Of a DNA stretch of 64,000 nt, positions 41,401 through 51,530 are shown in pieces. The position numbers were made by a program, and so were the translations under genes. The DNA lies in NCBI GenBank assembly GCA_021234155.1, contig JAJEKV010000210.1, positions 591,501-655,500 of the forward strand, given 5' to 3'. The notes beneath the pieces are model-generated. The model worked only from the letters and a program-made list of their open reading frames with translations. It was not told the DNA's origin and ran no database searches. Each line of letters starts with the position of its first letter. Position 1 is the first letter of the stretch. Source of the DNA: Isoetes taiwanensis (taxonomy: Eukaryota; Streptophyta; Lycopodiopsida; Isoetales; Isoetaceae).

Positions 41401-41772
41401 GTTTTACCTTTCCCATGTAACTCCAATGTCCGTTCCCCTTGCTATTTTTATGCCTATGCATCCATTTACTTCCCTTTACTTCTCTATCCGTGTACCTGTC
41501 GGACTTGGCACCTATCTCTGTTTTGTTTTCTCTCTCCCATTGTCCTGGGTTCCTCCCGAGTCCACCACCTTCGCCACCTTTTGTGTTCAGTGTTGGTTCC
41601 CGTCGTGTCCTAGTTTATAGCTTTCCGTTGGTTGCTTTTGCCATATCTAGAGCCTTTGCCATTTTCGTTCGACTCTTTCCTGTGTCGATATCCTGTGATT
41701 TTCATCTGTTTACTTATCCTTTTTACTGCCTTGCCTGCTATCACGTTACCTGCTTTTGGGTATTCCCTACTA
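41401..41772. other. Pyrimidine-rich tract, no gene
   Basis: Long C+T-rich plus strand with open frames on the plus strand caused by composition. Nothing recognised. Confidence 0.4.
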
Positions 41773-41859
41773 CACAACAACCCCAATTCTGGGTCTATAG
41801 TAGGGAACAACAAGTACAAAAAAGACTACATGTCATTGTTCAGAAAAATCTACATGTAA

Positions 41860-42638
41860 TTATATGGAGGTGTAGTTTATTTGGAAGATGATGTAGTTTT
41901 TTTTAAGGGGCTATAGTTTTTATTTTTAGGAAGTGTGGTCTTTTTTTAAGGTGTGGTTTTTTTTTTACGGAAGTGTAGTTTTTTTTTAATAGAAGGTGTT
42001 ATTTTTAGGAAGGTGTTGTTTTTTGAGGTGTGGTTTATAACTAGGTATAGTTTTTAAGTAGTTGTTTTTAAAGAAGTATAGTTTTTTGAGGTGTGGTTTA
42101 TAAGCAGACGTAGTTTTTAAGTAGCTGTTTTTTATGGAAGTATGGTTTTCTGAAGTGGTGTGAAATCTTAAGTTGAAGCATTGTTTTTTGAGGTGTGGTT
42201 TATAAGCGGGCGTAGTTTTTAAGTAGTTGTTTTTGAAAGAAGCATGGTTTTGGTTTATAAGCGGGTATAGTTTTTAAGTGGTTGTTTTTTAATAAAGTAC
42301 GGTTTTCTGAAGTCGTATAGTTTATAACTAGGTATAGATGTTAAGAAGCTATTTTTTAAGGAAGTATGATTTTTTTGAGGTGTGGTTTATATAACTAGGT
42401 GTAGTTTTTCAATAGTTGTTTTTTAATAAAGTATAGTTTTTAAAGGTGCGATTTATAAGTAGATGTAGTTTTTAAGTGGTGGTTTTTTTAAGGAAGTATG
42501 GTTTTTTGAAGTGGTGTTGTTTATTATTAGGTGTAGTTTTTAAGTAGTTATTTTTGAAGGAAGTATGGTTTTTTGAGGTGTGATTTATAACTAGGTGTAG
42601 TTTCTAAGTAGCTGTTTTTTCTACGGAAGTTTGGTTTT
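41860..42638. repeat. Left subterminal GTAGTTTTTAAG-type repeats
   Basis: About ten degenerate copies, spaced roughly 50-80 bp, of GTAGTTTTTAAGTAGTTGTT followed by GAAGTATGGTTTTTTGAGGT and GTGGTTTATAACTAGG. G+T-rich on the plus strand, with almost no C. Confidence 0.75.
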
Positions 42639-43812
42639 TTGAGGCTCAACCATGCCAAGGTAGCTCAAACATGCCACGTGGGATCCAACATGCCACCTAG
42701 GTTCCAACATGCAACCTACTCACAAACATGCCAAGGTGGCTCAACATGGCACGCGAGCTCCAACATGCTGCCTACGCTCAAACATGCCACGTGGGCTGCA
42801 ACATGCCAACTCGGCTCCAACATGCCAAGGTGGCTCAAACATGCCACCTAGGCACTGAAATGCCACGCGGGCTTCAACATGCCAGCTAGGCTCCAACATG
42901 CCAAGGTGGCACGAACGTGACACGTGGGCTCCAACATGCCACCTAGGCTCTAACATGCCACCTAGGCTCAAACATGCCAAGGTGGCATAAACATGCCACC
43001 TAGTCTCCAAAATGCCACGTGTGCTCCAACATGACACCTAGGCTCCAACATGCCAAGGTGGCTCAAACATGCCATGTCGGCTCCAACATGCCACCTAGGC
43101 TCCAACATGCCAAGGTGGCGACAACATGACACATGTCGTCAACATGCCAAGATGGCTCAAACATGACACATAGGCACCAACATGCCAAGGTGGCTCAAAC
43201 ATGCCATGTGGGCTTCAACATGCCACCTAGGCTCCAACATGCCTAGTCTCCAACATGCCAAGGTGGCTCAAACATGTCAAACATCTAGGCTCCGTCATGA
43301 CAAGGTGGCTCAAACATGCCAAGGTGGCTCAAACATGTCATTTGGGCTCCAACATGTCACCTTGACTCCAAGATGCCAAGGTGGCTCAAACATGCCACCT
43401 AGGCTCCGAAATGCCATGCAGGCTCCAACATGCCACCTAGGCTCCAGCATGCCACGCGGCTCTAACATGCCACGTGGGCTCCAACATGCCAAGGCGGCGC
43501 AAACATGCCACGTGGTCTCCAACATGCCACCTAGGCTCCAACATGCGACCTAGTCTCAAACATGTCAGGCTCAAACATGCCACGCGGGCTCCAACATGCC
43601 AAGGTGGCTCAAACATGCCAAGGTGGCTCAAACGGCCACGTGGGCTCCAACATGCCACCTCGTCTCCAACATCAAGGTATCCCAAACATGCCACATGGCT
43701 TCAACATGCCAAGATGGCTCAAACATGCCACCTAGGCTTCAACATGCCAAGGTGGCTCAAACATGCCACCTAGGCTCCAACATGCCAAGGTGGCTTAAAC
43801 ATGTTGGAGAAG
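42639..43812. repeat. Minisatellite, about 60 copies of a 19-20-bp unit
   Basis: Two alternating unit types, CTCAAACATGCCAAGGTGG and CTCCAACATGCCACCTAGG, fill 1.17 kb with few interruptions. A pair of units is about 39 bp (13 codons), which keeps several frames open on both strands. These frames (for example plus-strand PRWLKHAT, minus-strand EPRWHVGA repeats) are taken as by-products of the repeat. CCACCTAGG-type units are partly self-complementary with CCAAGGTGG-type units. Confidence 0.9.
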
Positions 43813-43822
43813 AAAGTGGCTT

Positions 43823-44035
43823 AAAGTGGTCTTCTGCCTACGAAACTTGGTCTCCAAGGTAATATCGACGTTCTCAATCCATTGGCAGAGCCAGTCCACA
43901 GCTCCGAAGTGGAAGAGTTGTCCGTCTGTAGCCAGGGGCCTTCGGGAGAGTACCTTTAGGGCGAACTGTTTCGAGAAGGTTTTACGGGTCCATCTTCTGG
44001 CGTCAACGCCCTCCCTTTACGTGATGACATTATGC
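43823..44035 (-). pseudogene. Coding-like fragment inside element C
   Basis: Read on the minus strand, one frame stays open and looks protein-like: ARRWTRKTFSKQFALKVLSR, then RPLATDGQLFHFGAVDWLCQ and WIENVDITLETKFRRQKTTL. It directly abuts the minisatellite. No family recognised. The composition, unlike its surroundings, suggests a gene fragment captured by the transposon. Confidence 0.4.
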
Positions 44036-44208
44036 AAGAGCCTGGTTGAATCTGACTAGGATATAGCCTCTAAAACGTAAACCCTATGTGTTGCTAGGTT
44101 ATTGAAGGGTTTACGTTCTGGACGTCGAGTTTTGGTCGGTTGCATTTGGGACATGGTCGAAAAGCTGCAGTTGAGCAAGCTTTGATCTAACAGATAGTTG
44201 TTTATGTA

Positions 44209-44326
44209 CTAGGGAAACTACCATTAGAGAAGATTCCTCGAGGAAAATTCTCGAGGCAACAACGAAGTTGTAGCGCCGCCGAGAGAATATTCCTGGGGGA
44301 ATCTTCGAGAAGTGTAGTTTCCCTTA
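44209..44326. repeat. Small foldback (MITE-like) hairpin
   Basis: Ends TAGGGAAACTACC (about 44210) and GTAGTTTCCCTTA (to 44326) are complementary. Inner parts GAAGATTCCTCGAGGAAAAT and ATATTCCTGGGGGAATCTTC also pair imperfectly. Total about 117 bp with a 20-base loop. Possible TA target duplication. Confidence 0.55.
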
Positions 44327-44329
44327 CGT

Positions 44330-45200
44330 AATGCACAATTGGGCAAATTACATTCTGCCACATGGAAACTAGGGAACAGCCTTTCCGTCCTCTTTCTTTC
44401 CTCTGTTTTCGGCTGGCAAACACTGCTCCGACATTGACCTCTCTTGCATAGAGCCGCAATCAGAGAACAAAATGTTGTTCCTTTGCCAGATCAAAGTTTG
44501 GTACTCTGGTGGCAGCTTCTGCATGATGTCTATAGAGAAACATGCCCACAGACTAACCTGACATCCTTTTGTATATCGATTTTGTTCAAAAGTCAGAAGT
44601 CCGGTACTTGGGTTAAGGGCAACTCAAGTTTGGAGCTCTGGCTAGTCGGATTCTAAGAAAGCAAAGCTTTTTAAACCCACTCCCAAGCACGGGCCTTTTG
44701 CTTAGCATCCGAAATCAAGAAGTAAGAAGGCCTCTGGGCGAATCTCATAAAACCCATGCATTTGAAGCCCTGGAATGGTTATTGGAGACAAAATCTGGTT
44801 AAATAGGAAGCTGGAGAGAAGAAAAAGATGATGGAGAGGGGTTTGGGGGGTCTAAATTCGGTGCCGTAGGTGATTGGTCCGCTATAGCCAGAGCTTCTAA
44901 ACAAAAAAGGTCATTATCAAAAAACTGAGCATTCTGCCTTCAAGAAACAACAGAGCGACGATGTGTGGCAGCGCCGCTCCACAAAATTACACGTTTTAAA
45001 ACATGCGTAATATAAGAATAATTATTTGCACCAACTGTGCATTACATCGTCATTGCTTCCGATGATAAAATAGACAAAGACCTAAATTGTGCATATAGCC
45101 ATTGCTCCCGATGACGCAAAAGGATGATAGAATAGTCGAATTGATGGAGCATAATCCTTATCGGCCTCTTGTATATAAAGGGAGAGTCATTTTTTTTTGC
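44330..45200. other. Interior of element C, no gene recognised
   Basis: Short frames only. No motif recognised. Confidence 0.4.
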
Positions 45201-45222
45201 ATATCATTACTAGAAGAGTACT

Positions 45223-45525
45223 GATAACTAGTTATCAGTACTGGAGGGGTGACTGGAGGAGTGATGATAATTAATTATCAATGATAATTAATTATCAAGA
45301 TTTCTCCAAAGATCGGATAACTAGTTATCGATCGTTGATAACTAGTTATCAAGATTGGAGAATCGATAATTAATTATCAAGACTCCTCAATCATCGATAA
45401 CTAGTTATAAGATCGAGGAGTGATGATAATTAATTATCGCTCCTCGTAGTGATGATAATTAATTATCGATCTCCGAGATCGATAACTAGTTATCAAGATC
45501 GGAGGAGTGATGATAATTAATTATC
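45223..45525. repeat. Array of eleven 14-bp palindromes
   Basis: GATAACTAGTTATC occurs five times (one copy lacks its last base pair match) and GATAATTAATTATC six times within 303 bp, separated by short GGAGGAGTGAT- or CTCCTC-like spacers. Each is a perfect palindrome. GATAAC half-sites continue to about 45790 (GGTTATCCG, TGATAACCG, TAGTTATCAA). The density is far beyond chance. Confidence 0.9.
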
Positions 45526-45539
45526 GCATCTCCTCCGGT

Positions 45540-47420
45540 AATGACAAATTTTAACGCCAGATAAGACCAGATACAAGGTGGTTATCCGTCGTCGCCGATG
45601 TCACTTTTGATAACCGCCGCCCCTAACGCCGGTAGTTATCAAACGCATCTGAACTTCGGCCCCTAACGGGCCTCGCCCCGACGCGGTCCAAAATGCGTGG
45701 CCTCGGCCGACGCGTTGCCAAGAACCGGCCTCGGACGCATGACCTCACCGACGCATTTTTGGTTATCAGCCTTAGCTAGACCGATAACCTTACCAAATAG
45801 GTCTAATGTGCACTAACCAACGTCAAACTCGACCCAAAACACATATAATTAAATTATTATACGTGTTTTGACAGCGAATAATGCAATAATCAATAAACGT
45901 ATTTTGACGATGTATCATCAAAAAAAGGATCCAATCATTTTTTTTATTAAGGCTACACAATATCAATAATTTGGACGGCCAAGATGAAGATCTAAGTATG
46001 ATCATTATGAGATAATTTTGTGTTTGTTCTTACGAGATAATTTTGTGTTTGTTCTTGCTTACATGAATGGCCTAGATTTTGAGTGAGACGGACGGCCTGG
46101 ATTTTGATCTAGGCGCTTTCATCCTATTGGTCGGGCCATCGAGTGCTTTTTCTTGCCTTGCTGCTTTGCATTTGTTTCCCGCCTATGTCTCTGGAAGGGC
46201 GGGCAGATACTGGATTTGATTATCGTCATAGCCAGGAGCTTGGCCACCGGATCAACAAACTCTGGGCGCATCCCTTTCCTTGCCAGCCCTTTCCATCCTT
46301 CACCATCTCGGATGGTTTTATCCTGCTTGCTGATTTCAATCCCCATCTTCTACCTTCTGGTTTTATTCTACTTTCTGGTTTCAGTCCCCAGCCAACCATG
46401 TCTAAGTCAGCAGAAAGGCAGGTCGTCTTCAGGCTGGTTTTTTTTTTTAAAGTAAAGGAGCTGCGATTGAAAGCAAGCTATGGCGAGCTATGCTCCTGTA
46501 ACAGATGAAGAACGTGCACTGATTAGTGGGTAGGTCCAAAATGTGCTCCCTTAGCTTCAAAATGCTCCTCTTTGAGTTTATCATGTTATTGATACTTTTT
46601 TTCTTCAGTCTGTTTGTGGATTATGGAAGATTGGAGCTTCGATTCTTGTTCTTCTCTCAGTCATCTCTGTCCTGGAGTGGTCTGTTAGTTTTAACCCATA
46701 TTTCACCTTTGATGTAGATATCAGGCTGAAAGAAATATCACTCTTGATGTAGATATCAGGCTGAAAGAAATACAACGCCATGTGCGCCTTCGGGGACAGG
46801 CCGACAGGGGCAAATCCGGCCTGCATACTGCCTGGCTCTCTGGCAGCTTTGTGCCCAAATCATTCTATCCCTTTTTTCCCTCTGCATTTGGTTGACAGAT
46901 CCGCCCCTTTTCGATCTCCTTGTTTTATGCACCTTTTTGAATCGGCCATCAACATTCTGCCTTCAAAACAGCTCTATTGCTGAAAAATTGGCCTATTTGC
47001 AGCTGGGATGGATTGGCGAGGCACTGGACATAAATTTGTTGTATGCACAGGGTGGATTATCCAAGCTTTGCAACTTCGTTTAGCAATGCCTACACCGCTC
47101 TCTGCAAAACCCATGACATTCATAATACTCTGCAGATATGGAATATAAAGAAAAGCAAAGCACTGGCTGTGCGCGTCAGTCTAATTTTTTTTGTTTTTGT
47201 TTTTGAGAAGTGCTATGAAAATCACGGGGATGTTCTAGCACACAGCTTTATACAAAGCTCACTCTAGATGGCATTGTACAAAAAATTCTCAAGTTTCTTT
47301 CACGAGAGTTTTAATGTTGACAATATATGATGTGAAGAAACAATGTAAAGTAAAGAGCTATGCTAAACAAGAATGATACAATAAGTACATTTTATTGAAC
47401 TAAATGCAAACGTAACTTTG
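45540..47420. other. Interior of element C, no firm gene
   Basis: A GC-rich patch at 45590-45780 carries repeated CGACGCG/CGGCC words. At 46480 a short frame MASYAPVTDEERALISG ends at a donor-like GG|GTAGGT and could be a captured first exon, but nothing downstream supports it. A 29-bp direct repeat (TGATGTAGATATCAGGCTGA...) occurs at 46710 and 46745. Confidence 0.35.
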
Positions 47421-47428
47421 ACTAGAAA

Positions 47429-48226
47429 ACAAGAATTATATAATGGCTAAACTTTAGCAAGATTAAAACTATAAAAAAAAACAAGAGTTATATAATGGCT
47501 AAACTTTAACAAGATTAAAACAATGTGTGAAACTAAAAATATAAGTCTTGAACAATACCTAAATTTAAATATTATCATAAAAAAGAAAAACCTACTTTAT
47601 GGCTAAAAAAAAATACTACTTTCAATTTATCAATACATTGTTTTTTTGCTAAACCACGTTTTTTAACTACGTCTTTTCTTGAAAAAACAACTTCTGAAAA
47701 TATATAGTTTTTAGAAACCCCGTGTGGATTTTATGTAAAACGATACTCTAAAACAACACGTATTTTTAAAAACCACATTTTTCTTCTTAAAACCACATAT
47801 AATTTTTCAAGGAAATCGACACTTGGAAACAATATAGTTAAAAAAGAAAACTAGAAAACTACGTGTAGTTTCTAGCAAAGTCGGACAAAATTCTATACGT
47901 TTTTTTTTTTTTTTTTTTTTTTTAAATAATAGTTAAAAACAACATGTAGATTTTTAAGTTTTATTAAGAACCACATGTCTATTTTTCAGGAAAGCAACAC
48001 TTGTAAACTACAACCACTTTTAAAAAACAACATGTAGAAACACATATAATTCCTACGTGTAGATAATTTTGACAAAATTCTACGCGTAGGTTTTTTACAA
48101 AAAAAACTACATATATAAAAAGTTGGCTAAAAACTACACATAGTTTCTAGCAAAATCGGACAAAAATCACCACGTAGTTTTTTTATGTCGTTTTTTGGCA
48201 AAAACCACACTGAAAAACAACATGTG
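47429..48226. repeat. Right subterminal repeats of element C
   Basis: A+C-rich plus strand built on AAAAACTACACATAG/AAAACCACAT themes, complementary in style to the left subterminal region. It includes a 41-bp direct repeat (47429-47469 and 47481-47521, AATTATATAATGGCTAAACT core) and a poly(T) run of about 23 at 47900-47922. Confidence 0.65.
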
Positions 48227-48710
48227 GACCCAATATTGGGGTGGTTGTGACAATACCACTTCACTATTCTGGAAAATACAATTCATTTTATATTGTATTC
48301 ATATGTCAATATAATTACAATGCCATCCCCCCAGGCCCATAAGTCCAGGGGGGTGATTTTCAGAAGCCAATTCATTTCTTTCTTCCTTGCATGATCCCAT
48401 ACAACTAGAGGAATGTTTTTGCGGAAGCATAGCAGAAAATATGAAGATAACAAAATTACTCCAAAACAGATTGATCGAAATAAAATTAAACTAGAGCATA
48501 ACACTAAAAAACAAAACAAAACAAGAGCAGAAAACCCCGGTGTTCTCCCCCGCTCCTATCCTTGTTGAGCTACTCCTGGTCATCTTCTCTTCACCTCGGC
48601 CTACTGATCCATCCCTTCTTAGCCGATGTCTCCCCATCCTTCTTTATCTTCTCCAAATTCCTGGCTAACAGAGCCCTGCAGGTGTATTCTATTGGGTTCT
48701 TCTCGCAGCA

Positions 48711-49148
48711 CTATACACAGATTTTGCCGAAATTTCCTATTATTAAATCATGCTTGTAGGTTTCAGATTTCTGTACTAATGCGTGCATCTGTAGCATATG
48801 AAAATATTTCATAACTCTCTCCTTATCCCGCCTACTTACCGTATCGTTTCGGTCGGCTAGAACTCCCAGATATTCTAACAATTTCAAACTGTATCCAAGA
48901 TCCTTCATTGTCTGGGCGTGGTGAATCTTGTCGCAGAATAAACAGTGAACTCGACCGCAATTCAGGCATGAAGTAAGATCCTTTTCTAAACACAGGCAGT
49001 CCTCCTCGCAGATGCACCACGGCCCCTCCTCCTCTAGCTCGGGATTCCATGGAACAGTACAATTTCCTGGGTTCCCTGCGCGACTCTTCTTCTTTCCTGC
49101 CCGTTCCAGCTCCTCTAGCGCTTCTAACACCCTTTTACCCTTCTCCAT
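48711..49148 (-). CDS. Cys-rich 145-residue protein, unrecognised
   Basis: Starts MEKGKRVLEALEELERAGKK (a charged helix), then a Cys/His cluster CICEEDCLCLEKDLTSC and CGRVHCLFCDKIHH (residues about 45-80), which has the spacing of a zinc-binding ribbon or treble-clef fold. The C-terminal half is helical (KYFHMLQMHALVQKSETYKH). A TATA box lies about 90 bp upstream of the ATG on the same strand. The frame may end at the TAG at 48711, or a donor-like CT|GTGTAT just before it may continue into an unseen exon. I do not recognise the family. A transposon-derived zinc protein is an alternative to a host gene. Confidence 0.5.
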   Translation of the reverse strand: MEKGKRVLEALEELERAGKKKSRAGNPGNCTVPWNPELEEEGPWCICEEDCLCLEKDLTSCLNCGRVHCLFCDKIHHAQTMKDLGYSLKLLEYLGVLADRNDTVSRRDKERVMKYFHMLQMHALVQKSETYKHDLIIGNFGKICV

Positions 49149-49231
49149 CTTTGATCTGAGAACGAGAGATTCTGTCTTCCTGCAGGCGCTTTCTCTACGT
49201 TAGAACCCTAAAAAGACAAAAGGTGCCTAAC

Positions 49232-49239
49232 TATTTATA
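49232..49239 (-). promoter_or_regulatory. TATA box for the 145-residue ORF
   Basis: TATAAATA on the minus strand in the context ATTATATAAATAGTTAGG, 84-91 bp upstream of the ATG at 49148, a reasonable distance for a plant core promoter with a short 5' UTR. Confidence 0.5.
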
Positions 49240-49738
49240 TAATGAATGATTTTAGGGTTTGCGTCCGTCGTTCCCGCCCCTTTTCCTTGTTACGCTTTCT
49301 CCACTACTGTCCTTATCCTGTCGTGTCTGATAGCCGCCCCTCTTTATTTCGTATCCGGTGTAATTAAGGCGACGTATTCACTGCCGATATCTTCTGCCAA
49401 AACGTACTCTGCATCCTTTCGTAGGTCTGCAGGTAGGATCATTAACGGCTATTTTCGTATGCATCGCCATCATTATCCTCGTACATATCCTTTATTTAAT
49501 GTGACATTAGTGCCTTTCAACTAATTCCTTTCACGCTCGCTTATCTGGCTCCACACTGATTCCGTGGCTAGGCGGCAGCCTTGCCATGTGTCTCTGCTTG
49601 GAGAGTGTTTCTTTGATGTTATTGATTTTTGACATTTTTGAATCCTTCCCGCTTCTGCTCCTGCCTAGATTATTTTGTTACTAGTCTTGCATTTTTGTGT
49701 TCATCACAGCGTTCTTCCGAGGTTCCGTCATGATCAGA

Positions 49739-50470
49739 CTCCATGGGGTGAATTTTGAAGGTGATCTGTATGTATATGTAGGGAATAGTTGAGTGCAATT
49801 TTTTCTTTGGTTACATTAGGGGGTAGGTTCCAATGGTTCCCCCCCTCCCATATGTATACGTCAGGGGTGCTAAAATATTTTTGTCGAAGACTTTCAAATG
49901 TTTTCTTCGAGGTCCTCTGTTCTTCGTTGTCGAGCCTGGAAGTGGTGTTGGATCTCAACTTAGGTCTCCTTTCTAGCTGCCAGAGGTGCCGTAAGAGGCA
50001 AGCCAGAGCTTTTATAGCAAAGTTTAGAACTCCTTACCGAGTATTTATAATCCCTTACATTTGACTTTATGTGTTTGTCACATATATCATGGCTTATAAG
50101 TTATACATCGCTATATGTCATATATGTTTGTCACATATGTCATACGTCATATTTCTCATCTGGCATATAGGTTGTATTTCATATGATATATGCATTGATA
50201 TGTGTTTGTCACATATATGGCATATATTTTATATGTCATAAATCATACGTCATGTGCCACGACATATGTTATAGATAGACATATCATTCCTCACATTTGC
50301 CATAAATATTATATATATCATAATGAAGTTGGAGTAAATTGACACTCAAACTGAACGTCAAGACTAGGTCAACAAAATTCAAATGCCTCAATTTTTATAT
50401 TGTTCGTAAAGACCTTTAATTTTGTTTATGATAAATTTCCAAAAAGAAGCAATGGATATAGAAGTACAAT
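49739..50470 (+). mobile_element. Foldback family A, second copy (partial)
   Basis: 49739-50060 is a near-identical inverted match to 26405-26715 (markers GGGTGAATTTTGAAGGTGAT, TCGAAGACTTTCAAATGTTT). 50070-50410 matches the arm. 50410-50452 matches the start of the core ORF (ATGATAAATTTCCAAAAAGA), after which similarity stops. So the copy lacks most of the loop and the second arm. Confidence 0.7.
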
Positions 50471-50750
50471 TTCATTATAATGGGAAAATTTTTAGTAAAC
50501 TGGAATTTTTTTTATTGTAGACCTTATGCAGGGGTTGTATACACGTGTACAGTACCTGTGTATCATAGACCTTATGCAGGGGTTGTATACACGTGCAGTA
50601 CCTGTGTATCATATATGTTGTGTACACTACATGAATATTTAGAAAACATATTAATACAGTATCATATACCAACTTCCAAACACAATATGTATGATAGATA
50701 GCAAAGGTTACTAAAGACCACGACAGTATGTCCCTAGTAACCTTCCCCTG

Positions 50751-50759
50751 GCTAGTAAC
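50751..50759. other. Left 9-bp target duplication of the MULE
   Basis: GCTAGTAAC, repeated exactly at 57501-57509 on the far side of the element. Nine bases is the standard length for Mutator-type elements. Neighbouring flank text (CTAGTAACCTTCCC) is itself slightly repetitive. Confidence 0.7.
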
Positions 50760-50800
50760 CCGGTGCTACTATTGGCACCCTAACTATACATTCAAAACCA

Positions 50801-51195
50801 AACGTATATCGAGTTAGATATACTGCGTATATCGAACTCGATATACAAATATACAGCGTATATCAAGTTCGATATACGATTTTTTTTTTTTAATTTTCGA
50901 TTATGGCCGGCCGGAAAATTCCGTATAATACACAAAATATAAGCGTCATTTTTATACAATTATACGACATATATAGCATATATCGAACTCGATATATGCC
51001 ATATACGTATATCGCACTCGATATACGCTATATACGTATAAAAATTTATATACGAGTTTTTATTTTTGCAGCCCATGGCCTTTGCCACATTACAAAAGAC
51101 GTATATCGAGTTAGATATACGTCTTTTTTTTGGCACCATGCCACTGACGTATATTTAGCGCGATATACAACATGTATATCGAACTCGATATACAT
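50801..51195. repeat. Left subterminal palindrome array of the MULE
   Basis: About seven near-palindromes of the type GTATATCGAACTCGATATAC (8-bp arms TATATCGA/TCGATATA around a 2-base centre), with variants such as CGAGTTAG. Similar motifs fill 57283-57455 inside the other end. Likely transposase- or host-factor-binding sites, by analogy with subterminal repeats of other DNA transposons. Confidence 0.85.
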
Positions 51196-51530
51196 CACTT
51201 CTATAAAATATCAATAGCTCGTGTGTGAGACGCATCGACTCGTCCACGCTTTGGTGATCTTCCTTCTGGTCTTTTGCTCATGGTGTCTGATTTTTCATCT
51301 GTAAGCTTTTATTTTATTTCCTTTTAACGCGTACTTTTGTTACAGATAGTCTTCCTCCTGTTCCTGTAGCTATCGAAGACGACGATATCAATTCTATTCA
51401 TTTTGTATTAAACGTATGTCACTATTTTGATTTTTTGCCATAAGTACGTATGAATAGAATAATATTCTTGTAACTATATTAGGACAAGAATTATTGTATT
51501 GTATATTTGATATTGTACTAGAGATTGTAG

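Larger units (their letters stand above)
41773..48249. mobile_element. Probable 6.5-kb DNA transposon C with inverted ends and subterminal repeats
   Basis: Left end starts CACAACAACCCCAATT (41773) and continues CTGGGTC to 41795. The right end, read in reverse from 48249, starts CACAACCACCCCAATA and continues TTGGGTC. 20 of 23 positions agree. Inside each end is about 0.7 kb of degenerate repeats on a GTAGTTTTTAAG theme, in opposite orientation (41.86-42.63 and 47.45-48.22 kb), a hallmark of transposase-binding subterminal regions. No transposase is visible, so it would be non-autonomous. I see no clear target duplication. The interior holds a minisatellite, a coding-like fragment, a small hairpin and a palindrome array. 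Confidence 0.5.

Noticed and set aside
42639-43862. Repeat-protein genes on both strands
   Set aside because: The frames follow from the 39-bp higher-order period of the minisatellite. No independent start, promoter or family support.
45223-45525. CRISPR-like array
   Set aside because: Units are palindromes with variable short spacers in a plant nuclear genome. No cas genes and no uniform repeat-spacer pattern.
41773-48249. Assigning element C to the CACTA superfamily
   Set aside because: The termini start CACAA rather than CACTA, no 3-bp target duplication is visible and there is no transposase.
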